Source of the DNA: Anagrus nilaparvatae
Taxonomy: Eukaryota > Arthropoda > Insecta > Hymenoptera > Mymaridae
Direction of reading: 5' to 3'
Assembly: GCA_022575985.1 (NCBI GenBank)
Contig: JAKSXM010000288.1
Span: 5,731,501-5,795,500 of the forward strand
Length of the DNA stretch: 64,000 nt
Of the stretch, positions 1-11,599 are shown one piece after another. Under the pieces are notes generated by a model. It was not told the origin of the DNA. It saw only the letters and a program-made list of their open reading frames with translations, and did no database searches. How positions within the stretch are numbered: the stretch's first letter is position 1; every line of letters starts with the position of its first letter. Made by a program: the position numbers and the translations under genes.

Positions 1-1145
1 TTCCAAACACCGAAACCGCAAAATTCGGTAAAAATATTATTATTTTTATAAATTTAATTAATCATTCTTGACTGTGGCACTAGGGTTTCAAACCTTACAC
101 CTACATAACCCAAGGAAGTGGTCTATAATAAGAAAACGACACGACAAATCTTACACCCTCATAACCTAAGGAAATGGTCTGTAAAAAAACCATGCTACAA
201 GCCTTGCACCCACATAACCTAAAGAAGTGGTCTATATTAAGAAAACGACACTGATTTAAAATATGGAAATTTAGCTAATAAATTCACTAATAGATTCACA
301 ATGCCCTAAAACTCCAAGTACCGCAGTAAAAAATAATTAATAAAAATTATTTAAAATATTAGTATGTTAACCGAAAATCTCGGTTTTGGGGTCGATTATT
401 TGGAATTTTGAAATAGGGTTGTTGCATGGTATTGAGATTATTAGTATTCTAAAAATATATTTAAAAATATTTGGTATTTTTTTATTTTTCATAATAATTA
501 AAAACAACGGAGTTATTAGCCATTAAAAGATAGTAGAAGGGGTAAATGACGTCATGCAGTGAAAAACGCTCCTATCTAACTCTATATAAAAATTTAACGG
601 TATGACGTCAGCCGCCCCCTCCACCGATTTTTAATTGCTAATAACTCCATTGTTTCTAATTATTATGAAAAATAAAAAAATACGTATCAAATATTTTAAT
701 GCCGGCTACAAAACCAACCAAATAGAATTTCAATATTTTTTTCATGCAACAACCCTATTGGGCTAAAAAAATCGGGGTCAGCATGTCTCTGAAACCCTAG
801 TGCCACAGTCAAGAATGATTAATTAAATTTTTAAAAATAATAATATTTTTACCGAATTTTGCGGTTTCGGTGTTTGGAAATTTGGCTAAAAAATTCGAAT
901 TGAGCATGACCCTGAACCCTAAGTGCCGCAGTCAAGAAAAATTAATTAAAATGTTTAAAAATATTATTTTTTTTACCGAATTTTTCGGTGTTTGGGTTCA
1001 TTATTTGGAATAAAGGCTAAAAATTCGGGATTAGCGTGTCCTTATACCCCAAGTGTCGCAGTCAAGAATAATTAATTAAAATTTTATAAATTAATATTTT
1101 TTTTACTAAATTTTGCGGTTTCGGGGTCAATTATTCGGAATTTTT
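1..1145. repeat. Foldback repeat with degenerate ~125-bp tandem units
   Basis: Bases 1-92 reappear as the reverse complement at about 789-880, and an inner pair (about 488-530 and 628-680) also pairs, so the block folds back around 570. A related unit containing a 'ccgcagt(c)aag' core, an ACCGAA(A/T)TTT-type core and a TTATTTGGAATTTT end recurs at about 300-410, 775-885, 886-1012 and 1013-1140. There is no coding potential. It is a non-autonomous element or a decayed satellite; the family is unknown. Confidence 0.7.
92..254. repeat. Three ~54-bp tandem repeats
   Basis: Three consecutive units share 'ccttacacc...cataacc(c/t)aa(g/a)gaa(g/a)tggtct', followed by an A-rich end with 'aaaacgacac' in the first and third units. 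They lie in the left half of the foldback block. Confidence 0.7.
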
Positions 1146-1404
1146 TATTTTATAACCGAATTTGAGCTCAGCGTACCCAAAAATCCCCGGAATTATATCT
1201 AAAAATAATTTTTTACTTTTTTTAAAAAATATAGTAAATAGCATTAGAAGTTAAGTACCCCTCGATATAAAAATATTTCGTCTATTCTGTAATTCAGAAA
1301 TTTACATAGCATAGACTGTAAAAAATGAGGATTATCGGCCATACTCTGTTAATCTGTAATTTCGGACACTTATTTACAGATTAGTGTTTAGAGAGAACCT
1401 TATG

Positions 1405-2133
1405 TATAATGTCCAAATAAAAAAAATCCGATTATCACAAACGGGATTACTGACCAATTTTTAAATTAAAACTTTTTATGAAAATTTTACAGATCTTAAA
1501 AATTTTGTATAAGTTCCAAGTTTCCAAAAATTTATTTCACGTTTGCCATATATGATTAATCTCAATTCAAAGTTTTTTGAAAGATCAATTTTTATCACTA
1601 TTTTTTTGGATCGTACATCAATAAAGACTCAAAAAAATGAGACATCCAAAACTTATTTTCATCAAAAATTTTTATTTTGACAATAACTTAAAAATTAGTC
1701 ATTTTGGGCAAAAAATGGGCATATGGCTTTTGATTATAACGGTAAAAGAATTATATTTATATATAATTTCCGTGTACGGGATTTAAAAAGTGTCACTTAT
1801 ACAAAAAAAAAATTAGACCAAACAAAAGTTGATATAGGTTAGAAAACTAGGCTAAGCGATATTTTGAAGATAGCCTAAAATCTTATAACATGGAGCCTTG
1901 CGTTTGTAGGCCTAGAAGGTCCATTGGGGTTTAGGTGCCTAAAATAATATCAATTAAAGGTAACCACTAATAATAATTATGTATTGTAAATTCAGCAGAT
2001 TAAATTACCATGTACATCGAAACTAGAGACCCTAGAGTTATTTACTAAATGTAATAATTAATAATAAATCATTTTTCAGCGACCTAAAAACTTAAAGAAT
2101 AAATAGTGTCTACAAAATAAGAATCCACGACAG
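1405..2133. repeat. Dispersed repeat, copy 1 (second copy at 14955-15925)
   Basis: This stretch aligns base by base with 14955-15570 and 15745-15855. Shared landmarks include 'aatccgattatcacaaacgg' near the start and 'ataacatggagccttgcgtt' near 1887 and 15420. The repeat continues at 2829-2895 after an inserted foldback element. No ORF is seen; it is probably an old non-autonomous transposon or a local duplication. Confidence 0.85.
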
Positions 2134-2817
2134 TATTCCAGTCAAATCGCGGTTTATGGTGCATTTTCAGTGGCCAATATGAGATTTGCTCTACTTTATG
2201 TTTTTTGGGTCGCTGATCTCGAAAATCGGGGTCTTTTCCGGGAGATATTTTCGGAACACCCTTAAATTTGCAAAAACTACCCCCAAAAAGTTGGTTTTTT
2301 GATATATTAGCAAACTGAGTTTCTAGATTTAGCCAAGAATTGGTCTAAGAAGGTCTAAATTAAGTCTTTTTAGGGGTTGTTTTTGCTAATTTAAGGGTGA
2401 AATATTAATTATTCACAAAAAATTCCCCGAAACTCTTGATTAGTGACCCAAAAAACCCGTATGGACTTAATTTGTCCGCCCAAAGTGCAAAAATAGCTAA
2501 AACACCCCTTTTAAGGGTTGTTTTTGCTAATTTAAGGGTGAATATTAATTATTCACAAAAAATTCCCCCAAACTCTTGATCAGCGACCCAAAAAACCTTC
2601 TTAGACCAATTCCTGGCTAAATCTAGAAACTCAAATTGCTAATATATAAAAAAAAACCCCTTTTTGGGGGTAGTTTTTGCAATTTTAAGGGTGTTCCGAA
2701 AATATCTCCCGGAAAAGACCCCGATTTTCGTGATCAGCGACCCAAAAAACTTATAGTAGAGCAAATCTCATGTTGGACAGTAAAAATACACCCCCCCTCC
2801 GCGATTTGACTGGAGTA
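2134..2817. mobile_element. Foldback transposon family A, copy 1
   Basis: The ends are inverted repeats based on CCAGTCAAATCGCGG, and the arms continue inward for well over 150 bp through GTTTTTTGGGTCGCTGATC. A second copy lies at 52655-53536. The element interrupts the dispersed repeat: the other repeat copy is continuous at about 15853, which serves as an empty site. It has no ORF, so it is non-autonomous. The superfamily is unassigned because the target duplication is unclear. Confidence 0.9.
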
Positions 2818-2911
2818 ACAGAGGCTATGTATATTATTATTCTATTAATATAAAACATGTTTAAAGGGAGAGGTTTCTGGTATTATTTGTTTATTACTGC
2901 AGCTGAGGGCT

Positions 2912-3540
2912 AGGTATACTGAGAAATTTATAAAATTGTCACAATAATATTATATAATCATATTTGTACGATTATACATATAATCATTCTAATAATATTA
3001 TATCATCAGGACAAGAATATACTATAATCGTAAAAATTATATGAATATCATTGGGCAATTGTTCATATAATCCTCTTGATGATATTATGTAATGGCAATT
3101 ATATTTAAATTTAATGTTTTTTTTAAAAATATTTATTTATATATTTATTTTGTATATATTTATATATTTATTTATAAATTTTATTTTATTTATTTTTTAC
3201 CTTTGATATTTTTATTTATTTTGAACCCTAATATAGTCTATTCGCGTATATTAAGAAATACCGAGCGCTCGCAAATCATTATTCTTATTGTATAATATCC
3301 TCGATCCTTATATACTAAGTGGAACGTATTTTTGACATTTGCGAGAGAAAAAGAGCATCTAGCGGTAGATAATTAAAACCATGCACGGCGCTAAATTCAT
3401 ATTTAAAAATTAATTGTTTTCAAATCTTTATTAAATTTGAATTTTACTTGGTTTATTGTTCTAATCTTCTCCCGCTAGGTGCTACGGCCTTTTTTCTCGA
3501 AGGTGCTAAAAATACGTTCTACTTAGCATATGGGTACATC
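2912..3540. mobile_element. Decayed copy of the giant-palindrome element
   Basis: The start ('tatactgagaaa...') and the AT-rich 'gattatacatataatca' block match the arm of the 9802-11060 palindrome. The 'gagcgctcg' and 'cgtatttttgaca' segments and the 'gcgagagaaaa' segment follow in the same order. The right arm begins near 3465 but stops near 3535, so the copy is truncated. The AT-rich ORF inside it is not a gene. Confidence 0.75.
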
Positions 3541-4789
3541 CTCAAGTGTATGTGAAACTAACTCTCTGGTCTTCAAATTGATTCCAAAATATTTTCCCCT
3601 TAATGTGCTATTGAAAATAAGTTATCAGCTCAATTTTCAGCCTCCTAGGTCTTGTCCTTGATTTTTTGTAGCCGTTTTAGTCTTTTATATATATTTTTTT
3701 AAGTTTTAAGAGCGCAAAAATTATTATAAATTTTCGAAAACGCTTATTTTATGATAAAAAAAATTTTATCATTAGTTCGGATACGAAATTTCCTTGACTA
3801 TCCGATGCTGTGGTCAACTGGTTACTGATAATATTTCTAAGAATATGAATGAAAGAGATTTTGAATATTGGTTTCCAAAATTTTTTTATTAACAAAAGAA
3901 AAAAACAAACTGGAAACTTAGTATTTATTTTTTTGGAATTTAATAAACATTTAAATTTTGAAAAAATAAATATTCTTCTCCATTCATATGGAAAATATAT
4001 GATTAAAAAAATAAAATTTTTCAGTTTCGTGTGTTCTACCTTGAAAATCTCCAGGTAATGTAGAAAGTTCCTCTTTTCATGTTTTTTGGTCCAACATGTT
4101 AAAAAATCGGAAAATTGTTTTAGATGAAAAATTTCAAATTATGCCTCCATAATATATATATATAGATTATAGATATATATATGATATACTATGATATAGT
4201 ATATCAGCTTTCCCTAGGACGGTTCATTTTCATCCCGAAGGGATTCCAGGAGATGACAGAAATTTCAGGGAGTTAACTCCCTGAATTAAGGGAGTTATAA
4301 CTCTCTGAGTCAGGAAGTAGTACTACGTGGTTATTTGTGTTTAGACCTTCACCGAGGCCGAGGTGAGGCAAGGTTTGATATAAATGACCGAGAGCGAGGC
4401 GAGGCGAAAGATGGATCAACAAATTGTGTTAGAGATAGATTAAAATATTGTGTTTTTCAATTTTTTATAAAAATAAAAATAAGAGATATTTTGCAAATAA
4501 AACTCATAAATTATTACATATTACATTATATCAAATGATACTTAGTTTGAGTAAAGAACGGCGTCAGGTTATGGTTATGCAAATCTTATTTATTAATAGC
4601 AAGTAAATTGCCCCCAATTTAAATTAGAAAGACTGCACACCAAACCTAAAAGAATTTTTTGTTACGCAGAAAAGATTTAATGTTTATTTAATTCTTTAGA
4701 GAGGAATTATTTTGAGGTTAATTCTTTTAAAAACATTTACTTTTGTTTTTATTCTGTTCAAAAAGAATTAAGTTCTCTTTCCTTTTTCC
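3541..4789. other. Gene-free AT-rich stretch with one hairpin cluster
   Basis: I see no supported gene. Around 4262-4315 the sequence AGGGAGTTAACTCCCTGA and a related copy form short hairpins. About 4480-4610 resembles 25205-25430 (shared 'caaataaa(a/g)ctcataaatta' and 'gtaaagaacg(g/a)cgt(c/t)aggtta'), so it is another dispersed repeat. A patch near 4345-4420 is richer in GAGGCGAGGCGA-like sequence. Confidence 0.5.
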
Positions 4790-5054
4790 TTCTGTAAATA
4801 TTTTTATCTGTTTTAATTTTAATTAATTTGTTATTAGCTCAAATATTAAATTTATATTTTTACTTTTATATATATAAAATTATCTAATTGTTTTCTATTT
4901 TAAAATTTTATAAATTTCAAAAATTTTATTTATTTTTTTTTTACTCATAACTTGTAAATAACGTGCTCGCACAAATTTTTCTTTGTACTATATCTATGCA
5001 TATATTTTTGTACAATTTTGTATAAATAAAGTTACCAATCAATCAATCAATCAA
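4790..5054 (+). mobile_element. LINE 3' UTR fragment with (TCAA)n tail
   Basis: The region ends with 'gtaaataacgtgc(t/c)(c/t)gc', 'tacaatttgtataaataaag'-like sequence and a TCAA microsatellite. The same order is found at 37185-37290, directly downstream of a LINE coding fragment. Only the untranslated end is present, as expected for a 5'-truncated retrotransposon insertion. Confidence 0.8.
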
Positions 5055-6190
5055 AAGGTTTAATTGTATGTTAAAAGTAGATCCATTAGTTCAGATTCAG
5101 ATGAACTTGTGATTAAGACGATACAAGAAGACTTAACTTGGTTATAATTATAATTAAATTTATTAAAGTTTTAAAAACATCATTTATTCTGTAGGGATTC
5201 CCTTCTGTAAATTAAAAGTTCATATATAATAGGTTTTCATAAAAATAATCTAAATAATTTTTTTGAAATAGTTTTTTTTAAGTTTACTTTTTATTAGAGG
5301 ATTATAATACATCTTTTTAAAGGAAAAACAGAATTCAAATTTAAAACAAAATAGGTATAATTAATATAAAAAAATAAAATTGAATTTCCTACATACCTAT
5401 ACAATATACATACATAAGTTTTTGAAAACTAATTGAAGAATGAAAAAAATAAAAATCAAATTGAAAAATAAAAAAAAGTTTGGATTTTTATTTGCCTACT
5501 TGATGTATTAAAGTCTTGGAACTTGTTTTTCTGGACTCTAATTGTAGAAATATACTTCAAAACTCAGGTAACTAAAGTTCTAAGATTCATTTAAACTGTT
5601 CTAATTTTTGTAATTAATCCTGATTTGATAATGAAATCTCTTATTTGTTAGCGGTAAGCGAAAAGTTTTAACTAACAAGTTTTTGTAGGAAACCAGAAAC
5701 CTGAATAGACCGAGTCATAAAATTTGCTTCTTCTAGTTCTAATGAGCAAATAGAACTAGGCAAAATAAAATCCAAAGCTACAGCGTATCAGGTTCTTGAT
5801 TTAACTCCTAAATTTTAACATTGAGTGAAGCTCGCTTTGATTCTTCGGATAACTGGTAAAGTTTTTGAGTATCAAATCATGTAATTATAATTCTGCTCTT
5901 GATATACTTTGGTTGATAGACTCAAAATATTCTTGTCTTGCTGCCAAATGCTTATTTTTAAAATTAATTTTATTAAAATTAATTACTGTTCATTTTATAT
6001 ATTCATATTTTTCCTAAAATAGCCCAATTGCTCTAAAATAGCAACTTTAGGTTTTTTTCGCAGTTTTTTAGAGGGTTCCTTTAATAGTCAATTGGTTTGG
6101 TAAAATTACGCTTTTATTTAGCGGATTTTTTTTTGCTTATTCTAACGATTGCAAATGACTTCAAACGTAAATAAAATTGGAAATAGTACA
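5055..6190. other. Intergenic, no feature seen
   Basis: AT-rich sequence without a supportable ORF, recognisable repeat or RNA gene. Confidence 0.5.
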
Positions 6191-6191
6191 T

Positions 6192-6375
6192 TACAACACA
6201 TGGTGAAAAAAATAAAGATTGGCCCAAATCGGATGTAAATTACCTCCCCAAGCTAAGCCAAGACATATACATGCTTTTTCGCCACTGACGAGAAAATTTT
6301 TTTTTAAACATGGAACATGTTTATAAAGAGGTGATACCTCAAGAACTTGAAGATTAAGAGGGGGGTAAACCAAAC
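6192..6375. repeat. Fragments of two dispersed repeats
   Basis: About 6192-6290 ('ggcccaaatcggatgtaaattacct') is related to 41205-41375 and 56545-56750. About 6305-6375 begins with the AACATGGAACATGTT end of the C-tract element family and runs into 'aagaggggggtaaa', which is typical of that family in reverse orientation. The minus-strand ORF over this region is therefore repeat sequence. Confidence 0.65.
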
Positions 6376-6576
6376 TACGTTTGCATACAAGCAAGTGATA
6401 TTTCTTGATGCAATACTTATAGGGTAGATTCACCAGTGAATGACCAATGAATCAAGAATTTTGCTACATTTAACATGTTCTATGCATTTAGGTTGTATTT
6501 AAACTAAACAGTTATAAATTTTTTTCTTGCTTATTTTATTTACGTTTCAAGTTATTTGCAATCGTTTATACAAGAG

Positions 6577-7743
6577 TTAAAGATTTATTTTGATTTTTTT
6601 GTATTTCAAATTATTAAAAGCCTCGCTAAAAGCTATATCTTGTAAAATATCAATTGCATATTTTGGATTAGACATTAAATATTTTATAAAATCTTCATTT
6701 TTTAATACTTGATGTAAATTTATTTTTATAAAATCTTTAATAAATTCAGCGACATTAAGTTGATATTCCATAGCTAATCTATAGATATAATGAACATTTT
6801 CAGCACTCATATTATCAACAAGATAATTAATATATTTCTTATCTTTGACAATTTCACTTCCATTATTTTTAATGTAACATTCATAAGCATCTTTTAAATC
6901 GTTTAATTTATAATTTTCAACATTAATCAACTTAAAAGTTTCTATTTTATCTAAAATGGAAACATTTTCTAACATGTATTCTTTGCAAATTTTTTCTAAA
7001 TCATCAATTTCATATTGATGAGCAAAACGAAAAACCCCATGAATATCAACTGATAAATTAAATTCTCCTGTATAAATATATTTTAGTATTTCCTCAAATG
7101 TTTCTACATTAACAGTATCTTTTAAGTCAATGTTATTTGTTCGTTTTTCTACCATATCAATATCAATCATTGTTTTAAAAAGTTTAATTCTACTACAAAC
7201 AATGAGCTTATGGACTTTAAAAATCTTATTACACACAGTTATTGTTAAATCGCTATATTCTTTAGACTCAAAAGCAGATTCTATAATAGAATTCATTGTA
7301 ATTTTTGGAAAAATTGTTTCAAAGGCATACAAGCATGAAATACTTTTAAAACATATTTTATTTCCATAAAAATGAAGATATAATATTCCGTCTTGAACGT
7401 CCATTTTTTTGCTAACTACGATTGTGCTCTCTGCTGAATACAATTGATAAGCTAGTATGTTTTTTGGAAAAAAAATTATTTCTTCATCATTTCCGAATGT
7501 TAAAATAATTTTAAAATAACGGAATTTTACTTTTTCAGAAAAAGTTACCGTCATTGATAAGTTAATTTTAGATCCAGATTCAGCTTTTCCAGATAGACTC
7601 AAATTAAAATTAAGATTTTTATCCATATTGAAACATAAATTATTTAATTCGGTTTTTCCTGTTTCCTTTATAAATAAATCAAGTAATAGTGGCTTCATCA
7701 TGTGCATAATTTTTAAATCTTCTTTAGACTGGTTTAATGTCAT
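6577..7743 (-). CDS. MATH/BTB (SPOP-like) protein
   Basis: A 388-residue open frame. Residues about 158-258 form a BTB/POZ domain: the 'YSDLTI.V' opening, the 'F.VHKLIV' strand, 'FEEILKYIYTGE', and 'FRFAHQYEIDDLEKIC'. A BACK-like helical region follows to about residue 340. The first ~145 residues look like a divergent MATH domain ('FNLSLS', 'KFRYFKIIL', 'ILYLHFYG'). Proteins of this type are usually substrate adaptors for cullin-3 ubiquitin ligases, with MATH binding the substrate and BTB binding CUL3; that role is inferred from the family. The start is supported by a shared MTLNQ beginning in the second copy and by a conserved intron acceptor (AG at 7763-7764) 19 bases upstream of the ATG. 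A possible AATAAA on this strand lies at 6535-6540, about 40 bases past the stop. The nearly identical BTB half in the paralogue at 20860-22035 suggests recent duplication or gene conversion. Confidence 0.9.
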   Translation of the reverse strand: MTLNQSKEDLKIMHMMKPLLLDLFIKETGKTELNNLCFNMDKNLNFNLSLSGKAESGSKINLSMTVTFSEKVKFRYFKIILTFGNDEEIIFFPKNILAYQLYSAESTIVVSKKMDVQDGILYLHFYGNKICFKSISCLYAFETIFPKITMNSIIESAFESKEYSDLTITVCNKIFKVHKLIVCSRIKLFKTMIDIDMVEKRTNNIDLKDTVNVETFEEILKYIYTGEFNLSVDIHGVFRFAHQYEIDDLEKICKEYMLENVSILDKIETFKLINVENYKLNDLKDAYECYIKNNGSEIVKDKKYINYLVDNMSAENVHYIYRLAMEYQLNVAEFIKDFIKINLHQVLKNEDFIKYLMSNPKYAIDILQDIAFSEAFNNLKYKKIKINL

Positions 7744-7775
7744 ATTCTTATTTATTTTTTATCTGCAAAAAAAAT
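7744..7775 (-). promoter_or_regulatory. 3' splice acceptor in the 5' UTR of the MATH/BTB gene
   Basis: On the minus strand a long T-run ends in TTTTGCAG, and the ATG follows after 19 bases. The paralogue has the same arrangement (AG at 22055-22056). The gene therefore probably has at least one non-coding 5' exon, which I could not locate. A GTAAGT about 25 bases upstream is too close to be the donor. Confidence 0.6.
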
Positions 7776-8283
7776 AAATATACTTACAAAATATATGATT
7801 TTCTTGAAACTTGTACATAAATTTTTAAAGTTTTGCCTTTGCCAAAAAATTTTCTGAAAATTTTTGTCATTAAAAAAAACGCTTATGTATATTTTTTTTT
7901 GGTTATTTTTGCTAGAAACTATACTTATTCCAAGGGAGTTCTAGTTTATAAACAGTATCCCTGAATCCCAGTAATTGTCCTGTAATCTCTAAATTGAGAA
8001 GATCTATATAAAATATATTTATAACTTAAAATTCTGAAGCAGTAAGGCATCAATAAGCACTTATGAAAAGAAAAATTTTTTTAAATTATATTCGGTATAT
8101 TTTTTCAGCGTAACTCAACAAATTAACAATTACAAAAAAGATTTTTTTTTTATTAAACTAGATTCAACTGTAATTCATATGATGTATAATATTAAGATAT
8201 TAAAGATAAGTAAATGTAATCTGAATTTAAATAATTACAATGTTGTTTTTGAGAGGTTAGCGAATTTCTATGGTAATAATTTT
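7776..8283. other. Upstream flank shared by the two MATH/BTB copies
   Basis: From the acceptor to about 7955 the sequence still aligns loosely with 22060-22235 (for example 'gctagaaacta' and 'gggagtt'). The duplication therefore included upstream non-coding DNA. Beyond that I see nothing. Confidence 0.6.
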
Positions 8284-8634
8284 TATATTGCAACTAGGGG
8301 TAGTTTTTCCCAAAAACTTCAAATATTGTTTTTTTAGTTCCAAATCGGTTCTAATAGGTAAATTTGACTCCTAATTCCATTTTTGAATTTGTTTTGAGCT
8401 AAAACGCTTCTGTAAGTGTAAAATTCTAAAATTTAGTTTCCTATATAAAAATAATAAATTCTATAGGTTCCGTTTAGCTCTGATTACCCCTTTTTTTACG
8501 CTCACAAAAGCGTTTTAGCTCAAAACAAATTCAAAAAATGGAATTAGGAGTCATATTTACCTATTCGAACCGATTTGGAACTAAAAAAACAATATTTGAA
8601 GTTTTTGGGAAAAACTACCCCTAGTTGCAATATA
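8284..8634. mobile_element. ~350-bp inverted-repeat MITE
   Basis: It begins TATATTGCAACTAGGGGTAG and ends with the reverse complement. The arms run about 150 bp (paired 'caaatattgtttttttagtt' and 'gagctaaaacgctt' blocks) around a short unique centre near 8440-8490. No ORF; non-autonomous. Confidence 0.85.
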
Positions 8635-9194
8635 AGGGTTGAAATCCAATTAAATATCCCATAAACCTAAAAAATGTAAGTTTTTTGCACAAATAAGTAA
8701 TTTTAAATGTTTTTTGGTACCATTTTTTTTTTTTTTTTATATTGATTTTTCCGTCATTTTTATTTTAGCCTCTTTTTCACCCCCATAACCCCTATTTTTG
8801 GGGCATTTGAAATGGTTGTAAGTAAAATTTGACTTCAGATTCAGTAAGAGCATGAAATTTTACTAAAGACATGTAATTTAAAAGCCTCTATCTACACGGG
8901 AACCTATTTTTTTTTTTTTTGACTTTCCGTTTACGTCCGCTTGGGCGTAAATGGGTTAAGAGAGGGACCAATAGAAGATCTTTCCTATTTTATATTATTT
9001 CTAATTTAGATGATTTTTTCTGCTACAAACGCAAGTTCATATTTAAAAAACGAAAAAAAATTATCACGATTATTCGGAAATTCATTTTATTATAAATCTT
9101 TTAATCTTTGTCCCTTAATTTATGTCCCTCTAAACCTAAAATGTGATAAAAATGTGATTGTCCATATCCATCTGTAATTATCTTTAAAATAAAC
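8635..9194. other. No gene seen; low-complexity sequence
   Basis: T-runs and simple AT-rich DNA. A 'GGGCGTAAATGGGTTAA' near 8943-8959 resembles the end of a TTAA-targeting element, but I found no partner end. Confidence 0.4.
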
Positions 9195-9775
9195 TTTATT
9201 AACATGGAGTTAGTTTATAGGCTGGGGGGTTTCAAGCATATCATTTAGGAAGGGGGCATAAGTGGGGGGCCATAATTGGGGGGGGGGGGAAGGTGCCAAA
9301 TGAACTTAATTTCGATGGAGGGACTTATAATAATTTAAGTTTAGGGAATATAATAAGGATTATAGGAGATTTAAATTAATTTTTTTTTGGCTTAAGGAGT
9401 TAAAATTTTAAAGGCTTATAGATTCAAAATATAAATTTAAACATGTTCCAAGTTCTTTGATTCTGAGTTCACAAACCAGTTATAACTATTTTTATTTTAG
9501 TCCGCACCACTACAAATGTTTATTAATTTTAGGTACCATATTGTCAGAAAAGATTTTGTATCAAATTATTTCTCGAAAAATGTTCCCTCCGCATTTGCCC
9601 TTTTTGTCGTTTATAAAACTTTCCCATTTATAATACATGGAAAATATGAAGTAACATGTTTCTTTTATTAGCAAAAACGGGTTGTTTTTTATTTGAAAAT
9701 AAAAATTTATAACTGTTTTGTGTAAAAACAACCAAAAGCATGGAAAATGTTTACTACAATCCATTTGATTATAGC
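9195..9775 (-). mobile_element. C-tract element family, decayed copies
   Basis: About 9195-9445 carries the reverse-orientation landmarks of this family: 'taacatgga', G-runs, and repeated 'agggactta(t/a)aataattt(a)agttta'. A segment at 9718-9775 ('gtgtaaaaacaaccaaaagc', 'atggaaaatgttt') matches the other end as seen at 12590 and 59235. The ORF at 9561-9764 is inside this material. Confidence 0.6.
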
Positions 9776-9801
9776 AACTTTGTTTTGATCTTCTTTATTT
9801 T

Positions 9802-11060
9802 TATACACTGAGAAAATTATATAATTGTGACAATGATATCAAATAATCATAATTGTACGATTATACATGTAATCACCCTGATGATATTATATCATCAGGA
9901 CAATAATATTCTGTAATCCTGACAATTATATGCATATCATTGGGGCAATTATACATATAATCCTCCTGATGATATCATATAATCAAGGCAATTATATTTA
10001 ATTTTTTGTCTTTTTTTTCAAAATATTTATTTTTTGGGTATATGAAGAAATTCACAGATATTTAATTATGTATTTTTACCTAATTTATTATTTTTTAAAG
10101 TTCTTTTAAAGACTTTCAAAGATGTGAACTTTTAAAGACTTTCAAAGATGTGAATTTTTATTATTTTTATCTTTGGTATTTTTGTTAATTTTTTTTTTCG
10201 CTTGCACGCTTTCGTTCGTTATCAATTATCGATACGGTATAACCCTAACTAATCTAATCGCATATGCATTATAGAGAAATAACGAGCGCTCGCCGATCAT
10301 CATTCTTATTGAGTATTATATTCTCGGTCCTTATATAGTAACTGGAACGTATTTTTGACACTTGCGAGAGAAAAGACCTTAGCATCTAGCGATTGAAAAT
10401 TAAAACAATACACCGCGCAAAATTCGAATTCAAAAAAAGTTTTAAAAAAATTTATTTTAAATTTGAATTTAGCGCGGTGTGTTGTTTTAATTTTCAACCG
10501 CTAGATGCTAAGGTCTTTTCTCTCGCAAGTGTCAAAAATACGTTCCACTTACTATATAAGGACCGAGGATATAATACACATTAAGAATGATGATCGGCGA
10601 GCGCTTTCTTTTTCTCTATAATACATATGCGATTAGATTAGATTAGGGTTACGGTGTCGATAATTGATAACGAACGAAAGCGTGCGAGCGAAAAAAAAAA
10701 TTAACAAAAATACCAAAGATAAAAATAATAAAAATTCACATCTTTGAAAGTCTTTAAAAGAACTTTAAAAAATAATAAATTAGGTAAAAATACATAATTA
10801 AATATCTGTGAATTTCTTCATATACCCAAAAAATAAATATTTTGAAAAAAAGACAAAAAATTAAATATAATTGCCTTGATTATATGATATCATCAGGAGG
10901 ATTATATGTATAATTGCCCCAATGATATGCATATAATTGTCAGGATTACAGAATATTATTGTCCTGATGATATAATATCATCAGGGTGATTACATGTATA
11001 ATCGTACAATTATGATTATATGATATCATTGTCACAATTATATAATTTTCTCAGTGTATA
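9802..11060. mobile_element. 1.26-kb near-perfect palindromic transposon
   Basis: The left arm (9802-10431) and right arm (10432-11060) are reverse complements almost throughout. TATACACTGAGAAAATTATA opens the element and its complement closes it. The one large difference I see is a ~27-bp duplication ('aaagactttcaaagatgtgaa') present twice near 10110-10155 but once in the right arm. The two similar 63-residue ORFs near the centre are the two arms read in opposite directions, not genes. The TATA at each end would fit a TA target site. A decayed copy lies at 2912-3540. Confidence 0.9.
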
Positions 11061-11289
11061 CAATAATCTAATATTTAGATTTACCGATTCTTAAAACTAT
11101 TCAAAATTAATTCTTAAAACTGAATTAACTCTTATAAATTGAAACTATCGTAATACTCAAAAGCGCTTTGTTACTATAACTAATTGTAGGAAGTAATAAT
11201 ACCATTAAGCTATACCCGGTCTTAATACTCAGATCTGCTGAGTTTATAATTCATAATTATTTACCTAAATATAAATAATATTTTAAGTT

Positions 11290-11475
11290 CCTATAACAAA
11301 ATTATTTCAAGTCTCTAAATCGAAATTGTTCTAAGCCCCTAAATCGAAATTATTTTAGGTCCCTAAATTGAAATTATTCTAAATCTTTTTGACTCCTCCC
11401 TCCTTAAATTGGACATGTTTGCTCCCCACCCCTTGATTTCAGTCTACTGAACATGTTCCATGTTAATAATATTTC
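11290..11475 (+). mobile_element. C-tract element family, partial copy
   Basis: Repeated 'ctaaatcgaaattatt(c/t)taggtccct' lines are followed by 'ctcccaccccttgatttc' and the end motif ACATGTTCCATGTTAA. The other terminus is missing or eroded. Confidence 0.7.
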
Positions 11476-11599
11476 AATTAAAATACCCTGCCAACTAGCT
11501 GGCACTAAGGTTCCTCAAACAATGAGCTTAATACTCTAATATGCTACAGATATCACCAATTACAAGTATGCAATCATACATACATTTCTATTAACTTTT

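Noticed and set aside
3092..3295. 67-residue hydrophobic ORF
   Set aside because: Low-complexity TTTAT sequence within a decayed transposon; hydrophobicity follows from T-richness.
7130..7369. Plus-strand ORF opposite the MATH/BTB gene
   Set aside because: Shadow of the minus-strand coding sequence.
10306..10584. Two overlapping ORFs on opposite strands encoding similar 63-residue peptides
   Set aside because: They are the two arms of the 9802-11060 palindrome read from either strand; similarity comes from the inverted repeat, not from a gene family.
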